From Candidatus Methylopumilus sp. (GTDB lineage Bacteria; Pseudomonadota; Gammaproteobacteria; Burkholderiales; Methylophilaceae): a DNA stretch of 33,542 nt. Positions 8,253-15,285 of this stretch are shown in pieces (position 1 is the first letter of the stretch; the number at the start of each line of letters is the position of its first letter). Where the stretch lies: assembly GCA_024640945.1 (NCBI GenBank), contig JAHEEA010000016.1, positions 1 to 33,542 on the forward strand. The letters are read 5' to 3'. The translations under genes were made by a program, and so were the position numbers. The notes below the pieces were generated by a model, which saw nothing but the letters and a program-made list of their open reading frames with translations, had not been told where the DNA came from and ran no database searches.

Positions 8253-9794
8253 TTGCCACATCGACATCCATTATCTCAAGCACTCGCACTTCATACCTAT
8301 CCAGAAGGCTTTAAAGTTGCACGCAGCTTAAACCGAAAAATTCATTTCCATTTAGGCCCAACAAACTCTGGCAAAACATACGAAGCGCTCATTAAATTAC
8401 AAGAAGCGAAATCAGGCGTTTATTTAGCGCCTCTGCGCTTACTAGCAATGGAAATTCGAGACCGATTATTAGAAGCTGGCATTCCTTGTAATCTCATCAC
8501 CGGAGAAGAAAGACAATTAATTCCAGGTGCACGACACACTGCTTGCACCGTAGAAATGATGAACCCTAATCAGCATGTAGATGTAGCGATTATTGATGAA
8601 ATTCAAATGCTACAAGATGAATCACGTGGCTATGCATGGACAGCAGCCCTGATAGGCGCGCCAGCAAAAGAAGTATTTGTATGTGGTGCAAATAGCGTCA
8701 CAGTACCATGCATCAGAGCGATTGAAGCTTTGAATGAAGCCTATGAGATTACTTATTTAGAACGTAAGACACCGTTAATTTTGGAACAGGATGCAATTAG
8801 CGGCAAAAAATATAACCGTCATAACCTTAAAGGTAAGTTACAAAAAGGGGATGCTGTTATCGCATTTACCCGCAAAGATGTGCTCACCTTAAGTGCTCGA
8901 TTTAGGCAGTGGGGATTTGGAGTTGCTTCTATTTACGGGGCTCTTTCACCAGAAGTAAGGCGAACTGAATCGAGACGTTTCTGTGAAGGAGATGCAGACA
9001 TATTAGTCGCCACTGATGCGATTGGCATGGGACTTAACTTACCCATCAGACGTGTCGTATTTTCCAGTGTAGAGAAATTTGATGGTCTTGCAGGCCGCAA
9101 AATTAATGCGACTGAAGTGAGGCAAATTGCAGGGCGCGCTGGACGTTTTGGTATTTACCCGACAGGTTACGTCAATGCATTTGAAGATGATGAACTGATT
9201 CATCTTGAACACATGCTCACGACTTCGGATGTCGCAGATTTAAAAAAATTGCCTGTTGCACCGAGCTTTTCGCATTTAGATGAAATCTCTCATGCATTAC
9301 ATACCAACAAAATTAGTGAGATTCTGGATTTTTTTGCTGGGCGTATCGGCATTGATAGCGATTTATTTGAAATTGCTCAGTTACAAACACAATCGCAACT
9401 GGGCCTACTGATTGATGAACACGCACCTCAACTCAACCTCAGAGATAAATTCACTTTTGCTTGTGCACCTATTTCTTGGGACAAGCCAATTGAGCGAGAC
9501 TATTTTTTAACTTGTTTAAACACTGTTACTCATGACAAAAAACAATCTCTACCATCGGATAACAGTTGGTTAAACTCAACCAGTCCTAAACACTTAGAAG
9601 CCGCAGAAGATTTAGCAAAAGAAATTAGTTTATATGCGTGGTTAGCACATAAGTTTCCAAAGCATTTTTATGAATTTGAGTTAGTAGCAAGCTTAAGAAA
9701 TCAAGTCAGCCGTTATATTGAACGTGCTTTATTAATTCAAGCTGGCTATCAAGATACATCAAAAGAACTGATGTATAAGAATGGGTATCGCTAG
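8253..9794 (+). CDS. Suv3-type DExQ RNA helicase
   Basis: A 513-residue superfamily 2 helicase resembling mitochondrial Suv3 and its proteobacterial relatives, which unwind RNA with ATP. Motifs in order: Walker A GPTNSGKT (35-42), APLRLLAMEI (motif Ia region), DEIQ (115-118, motif II), ATDAIGMGLNLP (motif V region) and QIAGRAGRFG (motif VI, from Gln291). The SUV3 C-terminal domain lies at the end (SRYIERALLIQAGY). The first in-frame ATG comes after Walker A, so translation must begin at TTG 8253 or a nearby non-AUG codon. No ribosome-binding site is evident. In mitochondria Suv3 partners an exoribonuclease; a degradosome-like role here is inference. Confidence 0.87.
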   Translation: MPHRHPLSQALALHTYPEGFKVARSLNRKIHFHLGPTNSGKTYEALIKLQEAKSGVYLAPLRLLAMEIRDRLLEAGIPCNLITGEERQLIPGARHTACTVEMMNPNQHVDVAIIDEIQMLQDESRGYAWTAALIGAPAKEVFVCGANSVTVPCIRAIEALNEAYEITYLERKTPLILEQDAISGKKYNRHNLKGKLQKGDAVIAFTRKDVLTLSARFRQWGFGVASIYGALSPEVRRTESRRFCEGDADILVATDAIGMGLNLPIRRVVFSSVEKFDGLAGRKINATEVRQIAGRAGRFGIYPTGYVNAFEDDELIHLEHMLTTSDVADLKKLPVAPSFSHLDEISHALHTNKISEILDFFAGRIGIDSDLFEIAQLQTQSQLGLLIDEHAPQLNLRDKFTFACAPISWDKPIERDYFLTCLNTVTHDKKQSLPSDNSWLNSTSPKHLEAAEDLAKEISLYAWLAHKFPKHFYEFELVASLRNQVSRYIERALLIQAGYQDTSKELMYKNGYR

Positions 9795-9795
9795 A

Positions 9796-10371
9796 TTAGT
9801 ATTTGCGGAATTGTCCAACCACTACACCAAAAATCTCAAGGCGACCTTCTGGCTTAATAGTAGGATAGGCTTGATTGGCAGGATAAAGTACAAACTGCCC
9901 AGCTTCACGACCTAATGTTTTTAATGTGAATTCATTATCAACAACGGCCACCACAATATCGCCAATATTTGCATTGTGGGTTTTTTCAACGATGACAACA
10001 TCATCTGGCATGATGCCTGCATCAATCATCGAGTCACCTTTAACGGTTATCAATAAGGTTTTTGAAGGCTGTTCAATTAAATAATCATCAATACTGAGCG
10101 TGTCGTTTCTATCACTCAATGCTGCTGTTGGAAGACCTGCTTGAACCGTGCTTTCTGCCAAGATTCGTTCAAAGAAACGACGGCCAGGCTTTAAACGACC
10201 ATCAGGTGCTGACTCAATAAAGCCCAATAATTTAAGCCTTGCAACCAATGCTGTCACAGCATTTTTAGACTTAAAGCCTAATAAATCTGCAATTGCGGCG
10301 TAAGACGGCAAAATTTTATGATCGGCATAATAATCTTGCAGCGCACCTAAATATTCTTGATCGTTTCCCAT
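9796..10371 (-). CDS. LexA-like repressor (S24 autopeptidase)
   Basis: A 191-residue protein with an N-terminal winged HTH (about 6-65; SYAAIADLLGFKSKNAVTAL is the helix-turn-helix) and a C-terminal S24 peptidase domain. Catalytic Ser114 (GDSM) and Lys151 (FTLKTL) are 37 residues apart, as in LexA. An Ala78-Gly79 bond in VQAGLP is the likely self-cleavage site. The N-terminus differs from classical LexA and resembles the second LexA (LexA2) group. The ATG at 10371 is chosen because the longer TTG frame from 10407 would translate the promoter and operator themselves. It ends 1 nt from the convergent helicase stop. Expected role: repressor of a damage-inducible regulon. No polymerase or imuAB genes are adjacent. 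Confidence 0.85.
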   Translation of the reverse strand: MGNDQEYLGALQDYYADHKILPSYAAIADLLGFKSKNAVTALVARLKLLGFIESAPDGRLKPGRRFFERILAESTVQAGLPTAALSDRNDTLSIDDYLIEQPSKTLLITVKGDSMIDAGIMPDDVVIVEKTHNANIGDIVVAVVDNEFTLKTLGREAGQFVLYPANQAYPTIKPEGRLEIFGVVVGQFRKY

Positions 10372-10378
10372 AGACAGT

Positions 10379-10407
10379 AAGATACTGTACGAACGTACAC
10401 AGGTCAA
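10379..10407 (-). promoter_or_regulatory. Promoter of the LexA-like gene, with start site next to the ATG
   Basis: On the minus strand TTGACC (10407-10402) and TATCTT (10384-10379) are 17 bp apart, a good sigma-70 promoter. The predicted start of transcription (about 10372) falls at the base before the ATG at 10371, and no Shine-Dalgarno sequence precedes the ATG. The mRNA is therefore probably leaderless. Confidence 0.6.
10386..10399. promoter_or_regulatory. LexA-type operator TGTACG-AA-CGTACA
   Basis: A perfect 6+2+6 dyad fills the spacer between the -35 and -10 of the LexA-like gene. It contains GTAC-N4-GTAC, close to the GTAC-N4-GTGC motif I recall for LexA2 of Pseudomonas putida. Autoregulation is the natural reading. 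Confidence 0.65.
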
Positions 10408-10437
10408 GCTTTATACTTCATATAATGTTTAAGCAAT

Positions 10438-10467
10438 AAAAAAGGCCGCTTACGCGACCTTTTTTTA
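10438..10467. terminator. Bidirectional intrinsic terminator after the MFS gene
   Basis: A hairpin AGGTCGC-GTAA-GCGGCCT (one G·U pair on the minus strand) is flanked by A and T tracts. It sits just past the stop of the minus-strand transporter gene, before the LexA-like promoter. Confidence 0.8.
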
Positions 10468-10477
10468 AACCCAAACA

Positions 10478-12145
10478 CTAACTAAATAATGCCCAAGCTT
10501 TTTGCAGGGTACTCCAAATACCGTAGCTAATTGGAATCAAAACAGCGACCCAAGCAAACACAGCAACCCAAGATCCTGAAATATTCTTAGCTTGCGATGC
10601 TTTGGTTGTTTTTGGAGCCGCTTGTTCATGTGCAATTTTCTTTTCAGCTGCTAATTCAGCATCCGTCATGAAATACTTATCAGCCACTGGACGCACAAGT
10701 AAATTAGCAATAAAGCCAATCCCTAACATCGCAGCTAACACATAAAAAATTGGGCCATAGATTTGGTCAAATGGCACTTGTGCTTCTAAACGCATGTCAT
10801 GCATGTAATTGACAATCACAGGCCCTAAAATGCCAGCGGTTGACCATGCAGTCAAAAGTCGTCCATGAATTGCGCCAACAAACTGTGTACCAAACATATC
10901 TGCCAAGTATGCAGGAATGGTTGCAAAGCCACCACCGTACATAGAGACAATGATACAAAGGGAAGCAACAAATATCGCCATAGACTTCATCCCTGCACCC
11001 CAAGCAGCTACTGCATAAAGCAAAGCGCCAAGTACAAAGAAAATGAAGTAAGTTTGCTTACGCCCAAGTTTGTCAGACGAACTTGCCCAAGCAATTCGAC
11101 CAAAAATATTAAGTAATGAAATTAAACCAACGAATCCTGCAGCAACCGCAGCTGCCGAAGCGGTTAACAAATCATCTTTCTTAATATCAGCAAAACCTAA
11201 TTCAGGTTGGTTAATCAAAATGCCACCGAAGGTTTCTTGCAACATAGGCGCAGCAGCACCGATGATGCCGATACTGGCTGAAACATTCATACACAACACC
11301 AACCAAAGCAACCAAAACTGTGGCGTTTTATGTGCATTTTTAAGATGCACATGCTTAGTAGCAATCATGCCATGCGTTGCTTTAGGTGCTGGCGCTTTCC
11401 ATCCAGCGGGCTGCCAACCTGATGGTGGCACACGGTAACCCAATGAACCACACAACATGAATACTGCGTAAATCAGAGCTAACACAACAAAGGTTTGCCA
11501 TACACCTGGTGCTGAAGGTGTTGCAAAGTGTGTCATCAATTTTGTGGCAATTGGGGAACCGACTAAAGCGCCTCCACCAAAACCCATAATCGCAAGGCCC
11601 GTTGCCATGCCACGCTTATCAGGGAACCACTTAATTAGCGTCGAAACTGGTGAGATATAACCCAACCCCAAGCCTACACCGCCAATCACCCCTGACCCCA
11701 ACCACATCATCCATAACTGATGGGTATAAACGCCAAACGCTGAAATTAATAAGCCGCCTGCCCAACATAAGGTTGCAACAGAACCGGCTTTACGTGGACC
11801 CGCACGCTCTAACCACCCACCCCATAGCGCAGCCGAACAGCCAAGTAAAACGAAAAACAAGGTATACATCCAACCCAAGTCAAATTGGGTCCAGTTGCAG
11901 TCCGTTGCAAATAATGCGCGACCAGTACCGCTGAGTTTTTCAATAAATGTAGATGCTCCAGCAGCGCAAGCTGCCAAAGGCTTACCATCTTCGCCCATTA
12001 AAGCGTTGCCTAAAGGTTTCCAGAAAACTGAAAATCCGTAAGCCATACCAATACATAAATGTACCGCCAATGCTGCAGGAGGAATCAACCAACGGTTATA
12101 ACTTGTTGGCGCAACAATCCTCTCTTTAGAAAAAAAACCAGCCAT
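10478..12145 (-). CDS. OFA-family MFS transporter (oxalate/formate antiporter-like)
   Basis: A 555-residue major facilitator with about 14 hydrophobic segments, related to the OxlT/OFA family. The N-terminal half begins NRWLIPPAALAVHLCIGMAYGFSVF, a family hallmark, and the first MFS loop signature appears as GGWLERAGPRKAG. The repeat in the second half is SSDKLGRKQTYF. Compared with OxlT it carries an insertion of roughly 40 residues between TM1 and TM2 and a C-terminal Ala/Lys-rich linker with an extra TM segment. The substrate is unknown; monocarboxylates are typical for relatives. The ATG at 12145 has a strong GAGGGG ribosome-binding site. Monocistronic, with its own terminator and an operator-like promoter. 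Confidence 0.85.
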   Translation of the reverse strand: MAGFFSKERIVAPTSYNRWLIPPAALAVHLCIGMAYGFSVFWKPLGNALMGEDGKPLAACAAGASTFIEKLSGTGRALFATDCNWTQFDLGWMYTLFFVLLGCSAALWGGWLERAGPRKAGSVATLCWAGGLLISAFGVYTHQLWMMWLGSGVIGGVGLGLGYISPVSTLIKWFPDKRGMATGLAIMGFGGGALVGSPIATKLMTHFATPSAPGVWQTFVVLALIYAVFMLCGSLGYRVPPSGWQPAGWKAPAPKATHGMIATKHVHLKNAHKTPQFWLLWLVLCMNVSASIGIIGAAAPMLQETFGGILINQPELGFADIKKDDLLTASAAAVAAGFVGLISLLNIFGRIAWASSSDKLGRKQTYFIFFVLGALLYAVAAWGAGMKSMAIFVASLCIIVSMYGGGFATIPAYLADMFGTQFVGAIHGRLLTAWSTAGILGPVIVNYMHDMRLEAQVPFDQIYGPIFYVLAAMLGIGFIANLLVRPVADKYFMTDAELAAEKKIAHEQAAPKTTKASQAKNISGSWVAVFAWVAVLIPISYGIWSTLQKAWALFS

Positions 12146-12165
12146 GTAATTACCCCTCGTGAATT

Positions 12166-12202
12166 ATTTTTATTCAGCATTTCGCTGATTTTTATTGAGC
12201 AT
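12166..12202. repeat. Two 15-bp direct repeats, 22-bp period, in the transporter leader
   Basis: On the minus strand ATGCTCAATAAAAAT (12202-12188) and ATGCTGAATAAAAAT (12180-12166) match at 14 of 15 positions and start 22 bp apart, two helical turns. They lie between the predicted promoter and the ribosome-binding site of the transporter gene. Confidence 0.6.
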
Positions 12203-12225
12203 ATTGAATATGCTACTTGAATCAA
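12198..12225 (-). promoter_or_regulatory. Candidate promoter with 17-bp palindrome, MFS gene
   Basis: A perfect palindrome AGCATATT-G-AATATGCT spans 12198-12214. On the minus strand it overlaps a possible -10 TATGCT (12203-12198), with -35 TTGATT (12225-12220) 16 bp upstream. A protein bound there would block this promoter. The promoter assignment is weaker than the palindrome itself. Confidence 0.45.
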
Positions 12226-12304
12226 ACTATATATCGAGTGGGGAGGTTTTGCTAGAAGAAAAAAGAAGGGCTAAAACTGAATATGTATCAAAAATCAAAA
12301 CGAC

Positions 12305-12335
12305 TAAAAAAGCTTAAAGCGAACGCTTAGCTTTG
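12305..12335 (-). terminator. Likely terminator overlapping the end of the EF-hand gene
   Basis: On the minus strand AAGCTAAGCG and CGCTTTAAGCTT can pair with a small bulge and are followed by six T residues. The hairpin includes the last codons and stop of the EF-hand gene. Confidence 0.45.
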
Positions 12336-12946
12336 CTGTTTGGTACTTCTTTGAATTTGCGCTTAACAAGCTCAGGCTCAACAGGCTCAACACGAGCAGC
12401 CATACGTTGACGTTCCATGATTTTAAGTTGCAAAGCTTCAAGCTCTTCCAAAGATACAAGATTATCAGAATTCAAATCAATCATACTAAAATGACGCACA
12501 ATTTGGGGCATTCCTTCTGCCGCCTCTTCTCGAGAAATAGTGCCATCATCATCTTTGTCTGTTTGTGCAAACCGCTCTTGCAAACGCTTATGCATAACAC
12601 GGCGCCGCTCTTCAATCTGCACATGCGCAGGATCAACTAATCGGGAATATTCGTCCAGTGCCCGGCGTAAGCGAATATTCTCATCCAAGTTGACGCCCAC
12701 GGCATCATTAGGAACAATCATCGGTTTGTTCATATCAGAACCTAATGATTTTGAGATTTCTTCAGGGCTTGCCTGATTTTCACGCGGGGCCGCCATAAGC
12801 AATTGTGCTGAGGTCAGTACTAAACCAAAACCTAACAAATAGCGCAACAAAGTAGCCAATAGCTTAGGCACTTTAGGCAGGGCAGCGCTCACCTCGTAGA
12901 GACGGTGTTTTGACTTAATGGTTTGAATGTGTGATTGAATTAACAT
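12314..12946 (-). CDS. Membrane-anchored or exported EF-hand protein
   Basis: A 210-residue protein. A basic N-terminus of about 28 residues precedes one hydrophobic segment (about 29-52), then a charged, helix-rich domain. Two canonical 12-residue EF-hand loops are present: D130-x-D132-x-D134-G-x-I-x-x-x-E141, and D157-x-N159-x-D161-N-x-V-x-x-x-E168, the latter with Asn for the usual Gly. Ca2+ binding outside the cytoplasm is the expected property; no enzyme domain is visible. It lacks the Pro at loop position 2 and the four-hand layout of lanmodulin, so a lanthanide role is not indicated. Start ATG at 12946 has only a weak ribosome-binding site. Divergent from the OmpR/EnvZ pair, which might control it. 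Confidence 0.75.
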   Translation of the reverse strand: MLIQSHIQTIKSKHRLYEVSAALPKVPKLLATLLRYLLGFGLVLTSAQLLMAAPRENQASPEEISKSLGSDMNKPMIVPNDAVGVNLDENIRLRRALDEYSRLVDPAHVQIEERRRVMHKRLQERFAQTDKDDDGTISREEAAEGMPQIVRHFSMIDLNSDNLVSLEELEALQLKIMERQRMAARVEPVEPELVKRKFKEVPNSKAKRSL

Positions 12947-12982
12947 CTTAATTTAATATTTTTTACTTTTCTCAGACTCAGA

Positions 12983-12997
12983 AACTCAAACTGAGTT
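12983..12997. repeat. Inverted repeat AACTCA-AAC-TGAGTT upstream of the EF-hand gene
   Basis: A perfect 6-bp inverted repeat about 40 bp before the EF-hand start. It is followed on the minus strand by two more TGAG elements (TTTCTGAGTCTGAG). It could be a regulator site for the divergent region. The rest of the gap (12947-13213) is A+T-rich with no gene. Confidence 0.3.
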
Positions 12998-13132
12998 CGC
13001 TTAATCAAACATTAATTATTTTTTATACAAAAATACGATTCTAGCAATTGTTTTAAAACTGAGCACATAATCATGCGTGATGAATGTAAATTGAGTGTTT
13101 CAATAGAATTGAGGTTTGTAAATAAATGTAAC

Positions 13133-13171
13133 GAATTTAAATTTAAATTCCAACCAAGCAAATCGTATAAT
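13133..13171 (+). promoter_or_regulatory. Promoter of the OmpR/EnvZ operon with an 18-bp palindrome
   Basis: A consensus -10 TATAAT lies at 13166-13171. The -35 position (13143-13148) has poor consensus and is covered by the perfect palindrome GAATTTAAATTTAAATTC (13133-13150). A leader of about 36 nt precedes the ATG at 13214. The layout suggests protein-controlled initiation, perhaps autoregulation. Confidence 0.5.
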
Positions 13172-13213
13172 AAGCGTATATTTTTAAATAGAGCCACGGA
13201 CTTAATCGCCATC

Positions 13214-13960
13214 ATGACTGCTGCTGCATTGCAAAATAAAAACGCCACTAAAATTCTTATGGTGGATGATGACATTCGCATGCGTGATCTCTTGCAACGC
13301 TACCTAACCGACCAAGGTTTTAGCATCAAGGTTGTTGCCGATTCGACCGAAATGGATGCAGCGCTTCAAGAAGAACAAGTTGACCTATTAGTCCTTGATT
13401 TAATGCTTCCTGGTGAAGATGGCTTAGCTATTTGTCGCAGATTACGTGGAAACGGCAGTACATTACCAATCATTATGCTGACAGCACGTGGTGATGAAGT
13501 TGATCGTATTATTGGTTTAGAAATGGGTGCCGATGATTATCTACCTAAACCATTCAACCCTAGAGAGCTATTAGCCCGCATCAACGCGATTATGCGAAGG
13601 CAAGTACGCACTCAACCTAGCGCGCCAGGCTTATCTAACAACACTTTTAACTTTGGTGAATTTGTATTTGATCCATCAACCCGCAGCTTAAGCAAAAATG
13701 GGGAAGGCATTACCATCACCAGCGGAGAATATGCATTACTCAAAGTATTTGTTGATCACCCGCGCCAACCATTATCCAGAGATCGTTTAATGCAGTTAGC
13801 ACGAGGTAGAGAATTAGATGTATTTGATAGAAGTATAGACGTTCAAGTTTCACGCTTACGCCGTCTGATTGAAGCTGACCCGGCACATCCTCGCTACCTA
13901 CAAACCATGTGGGGCTTTGGTTACGTGTTCGTGCCGGATGGCGAGGCTAATAAAGCATAA
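13214..13960 (+). CDS. ompR: OmpR-family response regulator
   Basis: A 248-residue response regulator. The receiver domain (about 12-128) has the acidic pair Asp18/Asp19, phospho-acceptor Asp62 in LVLDLMLPG, switch Thr90 and Lys112. The C-terminal winged-helix DNA-binding domain (about 150-240) ends with the typical RLRRLIEADPAHPRYLQT and GYVF motifs. The receiver and DNA-binding sequences closely follow OmpR itself. The ATG at 13214 (MTAAALQNKN) is chosen over the longer open frame from 13073, since family proteins begin shortly before the first beta-strand and the longer form would run through the promoter. It is followed after 17 nt by the kinase gene. Confidence 0.88.
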   Translation: MTAAALQNKNATKILMVDDDIRMRDLLQRYLTDQGFSIKVVADSTEMDAALQEEQVDLLVLDLMLPGEDGLAICRRLRGNGSTLPIIMLTARGDEVDRIIGLEMGADDYLPKPFNPRELLARINAIMRRQVRTQPSAPGLSNNTFNFGEFVFDPSTRSLSKNGEGITITSGEYALLKVFVDHPRQPLSRDRLMQLARGRELDVFDRSIDVQVSRLRRLIEADPAHPRYLQTMWGFGYVFVPDGEANKA

Positions 13961-13977
13961 TCTAACGCTTATCAACC

Positions 13978-15285
13978 ATGAGATTGCTTCCCCGCACACT
14001 GCTCGCACGATTGATGCTGCTGATCGCTATTTTATTGACAGTAGGCCAGTTCGCAGCGCTTCAACTATTCGACTATTTTGAACGAGAGCCTCGTGCAAAC
14101 GCTGCTGCCCTGCAAGCAATCACCATTGTCAATTTCACCAAAGCATCACTACTCGCCTCACATGAGAATCGCCGCGTTGCTTTACTTTCTGAGCTGTCAG
14201 GGCGAGAAGGTGTGCGTATTTACGCAGCTGATTTGCTAGAAGAAATTGAACCGCTCCCAAACGATCCTTTCATCCACATTCTCGTCAAAAAAATTAAAAG
14301 TACACTAGGTAGCGATACCTTGGTCGCGATTAATCATTTTGGCGTTCAGGGTCTTTGGATTAGCTTTAATATTAATCAAGACGAATATTGGGTCGTGATT
14401 CCACGCCTACAAGCAGAGCGACACTTTCCTTGGCAATGGCTAAACTGGGGCGCACTTGTCATTTTGCTATCACTGATTGGCGCTTACTTAATTGCTATAA
14501 GAATTAACCGCCCACTCAATTTACTAGTTAAAGCAGCTGACCGTATTCGTAGTGGTCAATCAGCTATTCATCTACCAGAAGAAGGTGTTGATGAACTACG
14601 TGCAGTGAGTCACACCTTTAACCAAATGACAGAATCTTTAGCCTTATTAGATTCCGAAAGAACGTTACTATTGGCAGGTGTTTCTCATGATTTACGCACA
14701 CCACTTGCCCGACTACGCCTTGCTATTGAATTACTGCCAGATGAGCAATGTGCGGCATACAAAGAAGGTATGGTGCAAGATATTGCTGATATGGATGGCA
14801 TCATCAATCAATTCCTAGACTTTGTACGTGGTATTGAAGGTGAGCCCGCACAAATGGTCGATTTAAATGGGCTACTTAAATCTTTATATGAACGGCATGT
14901 GCGCTCAGGCAGAAAAATAACACTAAAACTCGCGCCAACGCACTTAATCGCACTTCGGCCATTAGCAATGCAACGCTTACTGGGCAACCTCATTGATAAT
15001 GCATTTGCTTATGGCAAAGGTGAAGTCATACTGGCGACTAAAATTGAAGCGGAATCTATATTAGTCAGCGTAATGGACAATGGCCCAGGCATTCCTGATG
15101 GCCAAAAAGCAAGGCTGCTAAGGCCATTCGAACGTCTAGATACTGCACGAGGCAATACGAAGGGAAGCGGCCTAGGCTTAGCAATTTGTGATCGAATTGC
15201 TAAACTTCATAAAGGAAAGTTGGAATTAGTGAATCGCCCAGAAGGTGGGCTAGAAGTCAGACTGACGCTACCGCTTAACAACTAA
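13978..15285 (+). CDS. envZ: EnvZ-like sensor histidine kinase
   Basis: A 435-residue membrane kinase. TM1 is at about 10-30, a periplasmic sensor of about 120 residues follows, and TM2 is near 158-176, then HAMP (about 177-230). The dimerisation domain carries phospho-acceptor His237 in VSHDLRTPLARLR. The ATPase domain has N box LIDNAFAY, G1 DNGPGIP and G2 GSGLGLAI. This is the EnvZ/RstB architecture, and the partner is the OmpR-like regulator directly upstream. The stimulus is unknown. Its stop overlaps the convergent cysG stop by four bases. Confidence 0.88.
   Translation: MRLLPRTLLARLMLLIAILLTVGQFAALQLFDYFEREPRANAAALQAITIVNFTKASLLASHENRRVALLSELSGREGVRIYAADLLEEIEPLPNDPFIHILVKKIKSTLGSDTLVAINHFGVQGLWISFNINQDEYWVVIPRLQAERHFPWQWLNWGALVILLSLIGAYLIAIRINRPLNLLVKAADRIRSGQSAIHLPEEGVDELRAVSHTFNQMTESLALLDSERTLLLAGVSHDLRTPLARLRLAIELLPDEQCAAYKEGMVQDIADMDGIINQFLDFVRGIEGEPAQMVDLNGLLKSLYERHVRSGRKITLKLAPTHLIALRPLAMQRLLGNLIDNAFAYGKGEVILATKIEAESILVSVMDNGPGIPDGQKARLLRPFERLDTARGNTKGSGLGLAICDRIAKLHKGKLELVNRPEGGLEVRLTLPLNN

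Noticed and set aside
10372-10407. TTG-initiated N-terminal extension of the LexA-like protein (12 residues)
   Set aside because: It would translate the -35, operator and -10; no ribosome-binding site; the ATG at 10371 fits the family's length.
11070-11438. 122-codon plus-strand open frame inside the MFS gene
   Set aside because: Shadow of a conserved transporter frame with no recognisable protein features.
12314-12946. Lanmodulin-like lanthanide protein
   Set aside because: Only two EF-hands, no Pro at loop position 2, and a hydrophobic anchor; ordinary Ca2+-type loops.
13073-13213. Longer N-terminus for OmpR (47 residues)
   Set aside because: Would run through the promoter palindrome and TATAAT, and has no family counterpart.
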